From: Candidatus Gastranaerophilales bacterium
GTDB lineage: Bacteria > Cyanobacteriota > Vampirovibrionia > Gastranaerophilales > Gastranaerophilaceae
NCBI GenBank assembly: GCA_023662705.1
Contig: JAMPIM010000009.1
Span: 1 to 50,602 of the forward strand
Reading direction: 5' to 3'
DNA length: 50,602 bases
A model generated the notes under the pieces. That model was not told where the DNA came from and did no database searches. It worked only from the letters and a program-made list of their open reading frames with translations. A program made the translations under genes and the position numbers. This document shows positions 32,780 through 40,312 of the stretch, piece by piece; the stretch's first letter is position 1; the number at the start of each line of letters is the position of its first letter.

Positions 32780-34359
32780 TGAAGAAACTTATCAGATGTG
32801 CAATTTATACTAGAAAATCTACAGAAGAAGGTTTGGAACAGGATTTTAACTCTCTAGATGCGCAACGCGAAGCCTGTGAAGCTTATATTAAATCACAAAT
32901 GCACGAGGGCTGGATTTTATTAGATAAGCAATATAACGACGGCGGATATTCTGGCGGAACAATGGAACGTCCAGCATTTAAAGAACTTTTGAAAGATATA
33001 GAAAACGATGAAGTTGATATCGTTGTTGTTTATAAAGTTGACCGCTTAACTCGCTCACTTATGGATTTTTCGAAAATTATTGATGTATTTGATAAACATA
33101 ATGCATCGTTTGTATCTATAACTCAGCACTTTAATACAACAACATCAATGGGGAGATTAACTTTAAATATTCTGTTATCATTTGCTCAATTTGAACGTGA
33201 AGTTACAGGAGAGAGGATTCGGGACAAATTTGAAGCTTCACGCAAGAAAGGACTTTGGTTATCCGGTACTTCACCTTACGGGTACGTAAAAGACGATCAT
33301 CACATGTTGCATCCAGATCCACCTTATTCTGATAATGTACAAATTATTTTTGAATCTTATCTCAAGATAAAAAATGTGCTTAAGTTAAAAAAGTATCTAG
33401 CAGAACAAAAAATTCTGACAAGATCCGGAAAAGAATTGGCAAAAGGAAATTTATACCACATACTTTCAAATAAAGTTTATCTGGGCAAGATTGTACACAA
33501 AAACAAAGAATATGACGGTTTGCATGTGCCAATTATTTCAGAAGAATTATTTAATGATGTGCAGAATTTATTAAAAGTAAATTCGGTCGAACGAAAACAC
33601 GTAACAAATGCAAAGAATGGCTCACTACTTACAGGACTTGTATATGACGATATTGGGAATAAAATGTCTCCATCTGCAAGCAATGCTAAAAATAAGCATT
33701 ACCGCTATTATGTTAGCCAAGCAATTAAAAATCCGTCTGATTATGAGCGTGGAGAAATCACAAAAATTTCAGCCGGTGAAATCGAAGAATTTGTACAAGA
33801 TGATTTGATAAAATTATTACAAAATACCCATAGAATGCAGAATTATCTTGAGAATTATCCAATTGAACAACAGAAAATAATATTAGAAAAAATGCAAAAT
33901 TTTAAGGTTGATAATGTATTCTTAAGAACTGCGGTTAAGAGAGTTGACTTAAAAACGGATTGTATCTCAATCAGTTACGATATAAATTATATTATCAAAT
34001 ATTTTGCGACACTTGCTTTTAACATCGAATTTAACCACACCGAAGATGATGAACTAATAATTACAAATCAGATTCAGGTAAGAATTTCTTTAACCCCTCA
34101 ACGGCAAAATAAGATTATAATTCCCGGTAAGGCAAATTATGATATGAAACTGATTCAGGCGATTGTAAAAAGTTTTTGGTATAACAAACTTGGAGCAGAA
34201 AGGAAACTTCCGATCGAAGCTCGAAACGGTAACAACAAACGCCTTCGTAAACTAAGATTCCTACCGCCAGAAATAATTGAAAGTATAATGAACGGTACCC
34301 AAGATCCAGAGTTAAATGTGAAGAAGTTGATAGAGATGGCTGAAAAATGCTGTAAATAA
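32779..34359 (+). CDS. Large serine recombinase/integrase
   Basis: 526 aa from the ATG at 32779 (an upstream in-frame ATG lies inside DUF2924). The resolvase domain starts IRCAIYTRKSTEEGLEQDFNSLDAQ, with nucleophile S14 in YTRKS. VVYKVDRLTRSLMDF and SFAQFEREVTGERIRDKF follow. The recombinase and zinc-ribbon-like regions come next, but the Cys ribbon of many relatives is not obvious here. It is the expected integrase of the element, near its right end beside ssrA. The DUF2924-linked type is best known to me from alphaproteobacteria, so cross-phylum transfer is plausible. Confidence 0.95.
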   Translation: MKKLIRCAIYTRKSTEEGLEQDFNSLDAQREACEAYIKSQMHEGWILLDKQYNDGGYSGGTMERPAFKELLKDIENDEVDIVVVYKVDRLTRSLMDFSKIIDVFDKHNASFVSITQHFNTTTSMGRLTLNILLSFAQFEREVTGERIRDKFEASRKKGLWLSGTSPYGYVKDDHHMLHPDPPYSDNVQIIFESYLKIKNVLKLKKYLAEQKILTRSGKELAKGNLYHILSNKVYLGKIVHKNKEYDGLHVPIISEELFNDVQNLLKVNSVERKHVTNAKNGSLLTGLVYDDIGNKMSPSASNAKNKHYRYYVSQAIKNPSDYERGEITKISAGEIEEFVQDDLIKLLQNTHRMQNYLENYPIEQQKIILEKMQNFKVDNVFLRTAVKRVDLKTDCISISYDINYIIKYFATLAFNIEFNHTEDDELIITNQIQVRISLTPQRQNKIIIPGKANYDMKLIQAIVKSFWYNKLGAERKLPIEARNGNNKRLRKLRFLPPEIIESIMNGTQDPELNVKKLIEMAEKCCK

Positions 34360-34414
34360 TTAAGACATAATTAAATATTATAGAACTTATTATTTAAGCA
34401 TATATAATATAGTT

Positions 34415-35185
34415 ATGCGTTATAAAAATGTTTGTAAGTTTTGTGGAAAAGAGAAAAAGCTGATTAAGGCTCATATAATTCCTCGTAAATTTTATCTTGA
34501 TTATAAAGATGAACAATATATGAGTGTTAATAAATTATCAGGGAAATTTCAAATTCAACAAAGTGGAGCTTACGATAAAAATATTTTATGTGAAGATTGC
34601 GATGGAAAAATTCTAGGTAAGTTTGATCAAGAAGGATATCGAGTTTTATTTGATGAAATTTATAAACACAAATTGAATCAATTGAATCATGATTCTATGT
34701 ATTATATAACTTCAGAATATTATAACTATGAATATTTAAGAAACTTTTTTATCTCAATATTATGGAGAGCATCTGTTTCATCTTTACCTGAATTCAGGGA
34801 TATTAACTTAGGTATATATCAAGGCAAAGCTTTAGAAATCTTACAAGGTAAAGAAAAATATGAAAAATTATTTAAAATTTTTATATTTAAATATCCTAAA
34901 GACAAAGACTTTAATAAGATTCTTTTTATTTCAAAAGGCAAATTTTATAATCGCAAAGCTTTTATAATTAGTTTGGGAGGGTATTTTGTAACTATTATTT
35001 TAAACGGACGAAACCTAATATTTAATAAACAACTTTTTCCTATTACAGAAATGTTCATTAATAACAATGCTTTTTATATTGTAGAAAGTAACGAGTTATA
35101 TTTGCGACATTATTATTTGGCGAATAAAAATATAAGAGAAATGTGGGAAAAGGGTTTTAAACCACCATTTGCACAAAAAAAATAA
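34415..35185 (+). CDS. HNH-like zinc-finger protein (CxxC...AHIIPR)
   Basis: 256 aa, AT-rich. The N-terminus VCKFCGKEKKLIKAHIIPR followed by ILCEDCDGKILG gives a CxxC-x(n)-AHIxP-x(n)-CxxC pattern like HNH/treble-clef nucleases, but the last catalytic His/Asn is not clear. The rest (IDEIYKHKLNQLNHDSMYY, LRNFFISILWRASVSSLPEF, a strand-rich C-terminus) is unassigned. It sits between the recombinase and ssrA as right-end cargo. It may be a defence nuclease or a structural zinc finger. Confidence 0.7.
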   Translation: MRYKNVCKFCGKEKKLIKAHIIPRKFYLDYKDEQYMSVNKLSGKFQIQQSGAYDKNILCEDCDGKILGKFDQEGYRVLFDEIYKHKLNQLNHDSMYYITSEYYNYEYLRNFFISILWRASVSSLPEFRDINLGIYQGKALEILQGKEKYEKLFKIFIFKYPKDKDFNKILFISKGKFYNRKAFIISLGGYFVTIILNGRNLIFNKQLFPITEMFINNNAFYIVESNELYLRHYYLANKNIREMWEKGFKPPFAQKK

Positions 35186-35208
35186 AAAGGACTTTTTTTA
35201 TTTGCCAA

Positions 35209-35269
35209 AAGAGAATTTAGGTACAAACTGACTGAAATTCTCTTAAAATAGACTCGAACAAATTCTCTT
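35209..35269. repeat. Three 10-bp repeats at the right flank
   Basis: AAGAGAATTT (35209-35218) is an exact inverted copy of AAATTCTCTT at 35235-35244 and 35260-35269; the direct copies are 25 bp apart. They lie between the last cargo gene and the ssrA terminator. One-base variants (AAATTCCCT) form the inverted repeat at the left flank. They may be arm-type sites of the element. Confidence 0.55.
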
Positions 35270-35282
35270 TAATTGGCTAGAG

Positions 35283-35297
35283 CCCGCACGGTGCGGG
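35283..35297. repeat. 15-bp GC-rich odd palindrome beside the ssrA terminator
   Basis: CCCGCAC-G-GTGCGGG is perfectly symmetric around one base and stands out in AT-rich surroundings. It has no T-run, so it is not a clear terminator. It could be an attachment core or protein-binding dyad at the right end. Confidence 0.4.
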
Positions 35298-35309
35298 AAA
35301 TTTGGTATT

Positions 35310-35332
35310 AAAAAAGAGCGCTATTGCACTCT
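35310..35332 (-). terminator. Rho-independent terminator of ssrA
   Basis: On the minus strand, AGAGTGC-AATA-GCGCTCT (one G-T pair) followed by TTTTTT starts 12 nt after the tmRNA CCA end. Confidence 0.85.
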
Positions 35333-35343
35333 ATACTTATTAA

Positions 35344-35725
35344 TGGTGGAGATGGTGGGAGTCGAACCCACGTCCATTGTGGATAAAAACTGATATCTAC
35401 GAGTGTAGTGGCTTATTGGCTCAATCTAAGACGGAAAGTCACAAAACCTGACTTAGACCAAAGGTTTTTTGCGGAAACCTAACCTCCAATGGTAAAAGTT
35501 GATACGCATACCATCATTTGCGTACTGCATCTTGCATACATTCATCACCCTAAGCGGCAAGATGGCTTAGTTAGACGGGCTGTTAGGCAGCTTTTGCCAT
35601 TCTATAGTCAGCCATAGATACAACGTTATTAGCGTTTAATTTAGTTTGCTCGTTGATAAGCGGGAACAGCGCCCGCACTCGCAACCCGGATCTACCAATC
35701 ACAGCGTCAAAACCAGTACATCCCC
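35344..35725 (-). ncRNA. ssrA: tmRNA (one-piece)
   Basis: 382 nt. The 5' end GGGGATGTACTGGTTTTGACG and the 3' end with GGTTCGACTCCCACCATCTCCACCA form the tRNA-like part; the acceptor GGGGAUG pairs with CAUCUCC (one G-U) and CCA is encoded. The tag frame runs from 35633 to 35583: ANNVVSMADYRMAKAA then TAA. Tags usually end LAA or VAA; here it ends AKAA. The start ANN-V-V resembles the cyanobacterial ANNIV. It rescues stalled ribosomes with SmpB. It is an uninterrupted single molecule, unlike the split alphaproteobacterial form. Confidence 0.95.
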
Positions 35726-35756
35726 ATATTTAAAACTTTTCAATGTTCGTATAGAT

Positions 35757-35785
35757 AGTATAACCCAAATTTACCCTTGTTTCAA
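35757..35785 (-). promoter_or_regulatory. Sigma-70-type promoter of ssrA
   Basis: On the minus strand, TTGAAA (35785-35780), a 17-bp spacer and TATACT (35762-35757) precede the mature 5' end by about 30 nt, leaving a leader of about 25 nt for processing. Confidence 0.8.
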
Positions 35786-35787
35786 GG

Positions 35788-36390
35788 TTAGAACTTCTCA
35801 AAATCCACTGCGCCGTGTTTGCAAATCGGACAAATATAATCAGCAGGTAATTCGTCGTGTTCATAGATAAATCCGCAAATTTTACATATCCATCCTTTTT
35901 TGGAAGTGGTTTGAGGTGCTTGTTTAATATTCTTTTGGTAATAATCATAACTCACGGTTGGTCTGTCTGATAAAACTACAGCATCAACTAATTGAGCTAT
36001 AAATAAAATATGTGTGCCTAAATCAACTTCCTGCTTAGCATAAGCTGACATATAAGCATTAGTATCTTTTGTAATGTATAATACTCCGTTATTTGAGCGT
36101 TTTGTATCTGAAAAATCAGCGAACTTATCGGTATCTCGTCCGCTCTGGTATCCAAAATTCTTAAATACTTCAAATTTACTGTCTTCTGTTAATATAGATA
36201 CATTGAACTTTTTGGTTCTTTGAATCATCTCACAAGTATAATTTGATTTATTCACGGCGATTTCAATCTGGCAAGGGTCAGCAGTAACCTGCATTACCGT
36301 ATTAATAATACATCCATTGTCTTTACCGTTTTCATTTGCTGTGAGAACATATAATCCGTAACCTATTTTAAATAATGCATTTGTATCCAT
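35788..36390 (-). CDS. Flavin reductase-like domain fused to rubredoxin (Hrb-type)
   Basis: 200 aa. Residues 1-150 are an FMN-binding flavin reductase-like domain (ALFKIGYGLYVLTANENGKDNGCIINTVMQVTADP, then FNVSILTED). The last 40 residues are rubredoxin (GWICKICGFIYEHDELPADYICPICKHGAVDFEKF) with CxxC and CPxC iron ligands. Such high-molecular-weight rubredoxins pass electrons from NAD(P)H to flavodiiron or other oxygen-scavenging enzymes in anaerobes. The gene shares one base with the YihY stop and is last in a three-gene operon. Its 3' end lies next to the ssrA promoter. Confidence 0.92.
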   Translation of the reverse strand: MDTNALFKIGYGLYVLTANENGKDNGCIINTVMQVTADPCQIEIAVNKSNYTCEMIQRTKKFNVSILTEDSKFEVFKNFGYQSGRDTDKFADFSDTKRSNNGVLYITKDTNAYMSAYAKQEVDLGTHILFIAQLVDAVVLSDRPTVSYDYYQKNIKQAPQTTSKKGWICKICGFIYEHDELPADYICPICKHGAVDFEKF

Positions 36391-37271
36391 TAAATCTTCC
36401 CTTCCCGTTTAGCAATAAGCGCTTCTTTTCGTTCAAGCTTTTCATACAACTGAGAATTAATCTCTCCACCTATCAGAATCAAAATCGAAGTATAATATAA
36501 CCACATCATCATTACTGCAAAACCTGCGATTGTGCCATAAACAAAGTTATATGTATGCAAGTTGTTAATATAAACCGAGAACAGCCATGAACCAAGCAGC
36601 CATGAAATACAAAAGAATATTGTTCCGGGCAGTGCACTATGTCTTCTGAGTTTTTCATGTCCCGATAGGTCAGGCAATATATAATAGCTTAGATATGCCA
36701 TTATAAATAGTGTTAGGAAGGCAATCGGCCAGCGGACAAATAACATTATGTTCGCCAAATGCTCTGTCATTCCCAAATATGCTACAAAGAATTTAATAAT
36801 AACTTTTCCGAAGACGATTAATGTTATACTTAAAAACAAAACAAGAGTATTAACAAAAACCATTATAAGAGCTAATAATCTTGAATAGAAAAAGTTTCTG
36901 GTTTCTTTAACTTTGTAAGCTCTGTTTAAACCTTTTGCCACAATTGCAATTGTATTTGTTGAAAGAAATAATGTGATACAAAAACCCAAAACTGCGATTA
37001 AACCGCTTCGCTTAAAGAAGAATACTTCGTTTAAAACCGTATTAATAAGATTAATAACATCAGTAGGCATAATATTATGCATAAAGATAAATATAGGGCC
37101 CATGAAATAGTTTTTACCGATAAATCCAAAGATGGCAGTTAAAAACAGAATGAACGGAAAAATCCCGATACATAGCATAAAACCCATTTCGGAAGCCATT
37201 CCGAAAAAATCATTTTCTACAACTGATTGTATAATACTTTTTAAGGTTTTAAATTTATTTTTGAAATTCAC
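36390..37271 (-). CDS. YihY/BrkB-family inner-membrane protein
   Basis: 293 aa with six membrane helices. The N-terminus FFGMASEMGFMLCIGIFPFILFLTAIFGFIG is family-typical (aaelaFy..lSlfPlLl). Further on, LPDLSGHEKLRRHSALPGTIFFCISWLLGSWLFSVYINN and YNFVYGTIAGFAVMMMWLYYTSILILIGGEINSQL match the YihY signature. The older name RNase BN for this family is not supported. Function is unknown. It overlaps the DHH gene by 4 nt. Confidence 0.92.
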   Translation of the reverse strand: MNFKNKFKTLKSIIQSVVENDFFGMASEMGFMLCIGIFPFILFLTAIFGFIGKNYFMGPIFIFMHNIMPTDVINLINTVLNEVFFFKRSGLIAVLGFCITLFLSTNTIAIVAKGLNRAYKVKETRNFFYSRLLALIMVFVNTLVLFLSITLIVFGKVIIKFFVAYLGMTEHLANIMLFVRWPIAFLTLFIMAYLSYYILPDLSGHEKLRRHSALPGTIFFCISWLLGSWLFSVYINNLHTYNFVYGTIAGFAVMMMWLYYTSILILIGGEINSQLYEKLERKEALIAKREGKI

Positions 37272-38215
37272 AGATTAATCTCTCTCAATAATTTTTCGAT
37301 AGAATCTTTTACTGAAGCTTTTATTGTACATCCTGCAGCAAAAGTATGCCCTCCGCCTCCGAAAACAGAGCATATTTGAGCTACGTCAATCTTCTTACTT
37401 CTCATAGAAACTTTTGTCATTTTTGATTCGACTTCTTTCACAACAAACGCTACTTCTGTTGTATCAATTGCACGCAAAGTTTCTGCGATTCCGTCTGTGT
37501 AGTCGTCTCCTGCGGAGAATTTTTCCAAATCTTTTTTATAAACAGTTGTATATGCAATCTTGTTATCATGTAAAAACTCAGCTTTGTTTACACAGTAGTT
37601 TTGAAACATAACGAGATTTTTTGTTTTTGTTTCATAACATTTTTTGTATAAAACAGTAGGGTTTGCACCTATTTCAACCAAATCTGCAACAGCGCGGAAA
37701 ACTTTTGAGTTAGTGTTCTCAAAACGGAAATTACCTGTATCGGTCATTATTGCAACATATAAACATTCTGCTGCATCTTTTGTAATTTCCCAGTTGTTTT
37801 CTTTAAAATAATTAAATAAAACCTCTCCGCAAGAGCTGGCATCTGGTTCAATGATTTGATAATCCCCGAAGCCTGGATTAGTTTTATGATGGTCAATGTT
37901 TACGGTACATTTAGCTTTGTCAAAAAATATTTTTGCATCACGAACTCTATCAATTGCTGCAACATCAAGAGTGATAACCAAATCATAGACAAGGGATTGG
38001 TCATAATATCTTTGAGCAAGATTTATATTTGGTAAAAAACTATAATTGAACGGAATGTTTGAAACAACAGACATATCAGCTTTAATTTTAAACCTGTTAT
38101 AAATCATAGAATACATTGCGCACATTGAACCCAAAGTATCTCCATCAGGGTTAACATGGCTTAATAAAAGTATCTTTTTGGCGCTCTTTATGATATCATC
38201 TAAATTACATTTCAT
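37268..38215 (-). CDS. DHH-family phosphoesterase (NrnA-like)
   Basis: 315 aa. The DHH domain has LLSHVNPDGDTLGSMCAMY, DLVITLDVAAIDRV, TVNIDHHKTNPGFGDYQI and ATMTDTGNFRFENT-type (IMTDTGNFRFENTN). The DHHA1 end has CSVFGGGGHTFAAGCTI. It probably degrades short RNA oligomers, 3'-phosphoadenosine phosphate or cyclic dinucleotide products. It is the first gene of the three-gene minus operon, divergent from the DUF721 gene. Confidence 0.93.
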   Translation of the reverse strand: MKCNLDDIIKSAKKILLLSHVNPDGDTLGSMCAMYSMIYNRFKIKADMSVVSNIPFNYSFLPNINLAQRYYDQSLVYDLVITLDVAAIDRVRDAKIFFDKAKCTVNIDHHKTNPGFGDYQIIEPDASSCGEVLFNYFKENNWEITKDAAECLYVAIMTDTGNFRFENTNSKVFRAVADLVEIGANPTVLYKKCYETKTKNLVMFQNYCVNKAEFLHDNKIAYTTVYKKDLEKFSAGDDYTDGIAETLRAIDTTEVAFVVKEVESKMTKVSMRSKKIDVAQICSVFGGGGHTFAAGCTIKASVKDSIEKLLREINL

Positions 38216-38244
38216 ACAACAATAATAGCATAAACGGGAGAAAA

Positions 38245-38580
38245 GTGCCTAAGGTTCTTTATACAGATTTTGAAGGAGTTGAAGATGTCATCAGTAAAAT
38301 GATGGACAATCCTCAGCTGAAAAAAGCTATAACAAGAACCAATATGTATAATTTCTGGGATAATATTCTGCCAACCAAGTTAAAGAAACGCTCAAAACCA
38401 TACAGTATGCTTCCCGGAGGGATAATGGTTGTTGCGTGTGAAAATCCGATTGTTGCACAGGAATTGTCTTTACATAAAATTATGCTTATTAAAAAATTTG
38501 AACCGTTTGCCAAGAGTATGAAAATGCGTGTTACGGATTTGAGATTTGATGCTAAGAAGTGGCAAATGGTTATAGAATAA
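38245..38580 (+). CDS. DUF721 (DciA-like) protein
   Basis: 111 aa starting at GTG after GGGAG. The body FWDNILPTKLKKRSKPYSMLPGGIMVVACENPIVAQELSLHKIMLIKKF fits DUF721 (W..vvg..la..t.p..l..g.L.V.v.s...a.eL......l...l). DciA members load the replicative DnaB helicase in most bacteria without DnaC. It is a single gene ended by a bidirectional terminator. Confidence 0.75.
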   Translation: MPKVLYTDFEGVEDVISKMMDNPQLKKAITRTNMYNFWDNILPTKLKKRSKPYSMLPGGIMVVACENPIVAQELSLHKIMLIKKFEPFAKSMKMRVTDLRFDAKKWQMVIE

Positions 38581-38610
38581 AAAAAGAGAGGTTTAAAACC
38601 TCTCTTTTTT
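38579..38610. terminator. Bidirectional terminator between DUF721 and ahcY
   Basis: AAAAAGAGAGGTTT / AAACCTCTCTTTTTT forms a stem with A- and T-runs on both sides, serving the convergent genes. Confidence 0.88.
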
Positions 38611-38615
38611 ACTTA

Positions 38616-39890
38616 TTATAACTTCCAACTGTTCAAGTATTCTTCCTGTTCAGCTGTCAATGTATCAATTTTAATTCCCATTGATTCAAGTTTTAAGCTT
38701 GCAATTGCTTTATCAACAGATTCCGGAAGTGTGTGTAATTTGTTTTCTAATTTGCCTCTGTTTTTAACAATGTATTCCATACCAAGAGCTTGGTTTGCAA
38801 AACTCATATCCATAACAGAAGCAGGGTGTCCTTCTGCTGCGCCTAAGTTAACTAATCTGCCTTCAGCAAGAACGTAAACGGATTTTCCGTTGTTAAGCTT
38901 GTATTCTTCCAAGAATGGTCTGATTTGTTTAATTTCTGTTGCATAAGCTTTTAAATCACCAACGTTAACTTCCCAGTCAAAGTGACCTGCGTTAGCAACA
39001 AATGCACCGTCTTTCATAGAAAGCAGGTGTTCAACATCAACTACGTGTTTGTCGCCTGTAACTGTTAGGAACAAGTCGCCAACTTTTGCAGCTTCTGCTA
39101 TCGGCATAACTCTGTAGCCTTCCATTGCTGCTTCAAGAGCCTTAAGCGGGTCAACTTCACAAACGATAACGTTTCCGCCTAATGCTTTTGCTCTTAGAGC
39201 ACAACCTTTACCGCACCATCCGTAACCTGAGATAACAACTGTTTTACCTGCAATAAGAATATTTGCAGCTCTCATAATACCGTCCATTGCACTTTGACCT
39301 GTACCGTAACGGTTATCGTAAAGGTGTTTTGTCATGCTTGTATTTACACCAACAGCAGGGAAGCGAAGTTTGCCTTCTTTTTCCATTGCCTGAAGTCTGA
39401 TGATACCTGTCGTAGTTTCTTCTGTTGAACCGATAACTCTGTCTGCGAGTTCAGGGTGTTCAATATGAAGAGTTGAAACTAAGTCACATCCGTCTTCGAT
39501 AATCAAATCAGGCTTGTGGTTGATAGCTTCTTGAATATGTGATTTGTACTGTTCTACTGATTCACCTGCTACTGCAAATACAGGGATGTTATGGTATTTA
39601 ACCAAAGCAGCTGCAACATCATCCTGAGTAGATAAAGGGTTTGATGCAACCAGAACTGCGTCAGCTCCGCCAGCCTGCATTGCTAAGCATAAAGCTGCTG
39701 TTTCTTTTGTTACGTGTGAACAAGCTGCAAGTCTTAAACCTTTGAACGGTTGCTCAATTGCAAATCTTTTTTTAATCTGTTCCAAAACAGGCATGTCTTT
39801 AATAGCCCAGTTAATATTATTTTCGCCCTGTTCAGCAAGTGCAATATCTTTGATATCGCATTTTATTTTGGTACAATTCATCTTTTTCAT
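38616..39890 (-). CDS. ahcY: Adenosylhomocysteinase
   Basis: 424 aa. Motifs: LRLAACSHVTKETAALCLAMQAGGADAVLVASNPLSTQDDVAAAL (substrate), LIIEDGCDLVSTLH, STEETTTGIIRL, NTSMTKHLYDNRYGTGQSAMDGIMRAAN, and the NAD loop VISGYGWCGKGCALRAKALG. Near the C-terminus are NAGHFDWEV and EGRLVNLGAAEGHP. It splits S-adenosylhomocysteine into adenosine and homocysteine, keeping methylation running. It is the shorter archaeal/thermophile-like form without the extra loop. It is last in the glmS operon and starts 1 nt after the 54-codon gene. Confidence 0.97.
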   Translation of the reverse strand: MKKMNCTKIKCDIKDIALAEQGENNINWAIKDMPVLEQIKKRFAIEQPFKGLRLAACSHVTKETAALCLAMQAGGADAVLVASNPLSTQDDVAAALVKYHNIPVFAVAGESVEQYKSHIQEAINHKPDLIIEDGCDLVSTLHIEHPELADRVIGSTEETTTGIIRLQAMEKEGKLRFPAVGVNTSMTKHLYDNRYGTGQSAMDGIMRAANILIAGKTVVISGYGWCGKGCALRAKALGGNVIVCEVDPLKALEAAMEGYRVMPIAEAAKVGDLFLTVTGDKHVVDVEHLLSMKDGAFVANAGHFDWEVNVGDLKAYATEIKQIRPFLEEYKLNNGKSVYVLAEGRLVNLGAAEGHPASVMDMSFANQALGMEYIVKNRGKLENKLHTLPESVDKAIASLKLESMGIKIDTLTAEQEEYLNSWKL

Positions 39891-39891
39891 C

Positions 39892-40056
39892 CTATTCTTT
39901 TAAATTGGCTACACTTACGGTATATATTTTATCACTAACATGCACAACAGCCCATCTTAGCGGATTAATGTTGCGTTTTGTTAACTCTCCTTCAATATAT
40001 TCTGTTGTCGGAGCTTGATTATTTGGTATTTCTATTAGTTCTGAAACTACCTGCAT
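39892..40056 (-). CDS. 54-aa small protein between two operon genes
   Basis: The frame opens at ATG 40056, sharing one base with the stop of the upstream gene (TAATG), and ends at TAG 39894-39892, 1 nt before ahcY. AAGGG lies 8-9 nt upstream of the ATG. The protein starts MQVVSELIEIPNNQAPTTEY and ends VSDKIYTVSVANLKE, with LTKRNINPLRWAVVHV between. No family is recognised. The C-terminal half predicts strands, perhaps a small beta fold. Packing and coupling make it very likely real. Confidence 0.72.
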   Translation of the reverse strand: MQVVSELIEIPNNQAPTTEYIEGELTKRNINPLRWAVVHVSDKIYTVSVANLKE

Positions 40057-40301
40057 TATTTAACCCTTTTTAATAGTTTATCCCAGCCTATTTCTTCAAA
40101 GTATTTTTTCCCAAGCTCTGTAATACCCCATGTTTTACAAGTTCTGGTATAACCTGTTTTTATAAATCCTGTAGAAATATACTCATCAACCTGCTGTCCT
40201 TTTAGCAAATCAAATTCTCTTAAATCGCTCATTCTACCATATTTATTTTTAACGGCATAACCTAAGACATCATAGCTATTTTGTTCAATATTTATTTTCA
40301 T
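40056..40301 (-). CDS. Unknown 81-aa protein, winged-helix-like
   Basis: 81 aa. The pattern MSDLREFDLLKGQQVDEYISTGFIKTGYTRTCKTWGITELGKKYFEEIGW (helix, helix, then a KTWGITELGKKYF wing and helix) resembles a small winged-helix domain, but no family is recognised. AAGGAGT precedes the ATG, 11 nt after the glmS stop. It lies in the operon glmS - this gene - 54-codon gene - ahcY. Confidence 0.7.
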   Translation of the reverse strand: MKINIEQNSYDVLGYAVKNKYGRMSDLREFDLLKGQQVDEYISTGFIKTGYTRTCKTWGITELGKKYFEEIGWDKLLKRVK

Positions 40302-40312
40302 TATGTTACTCC

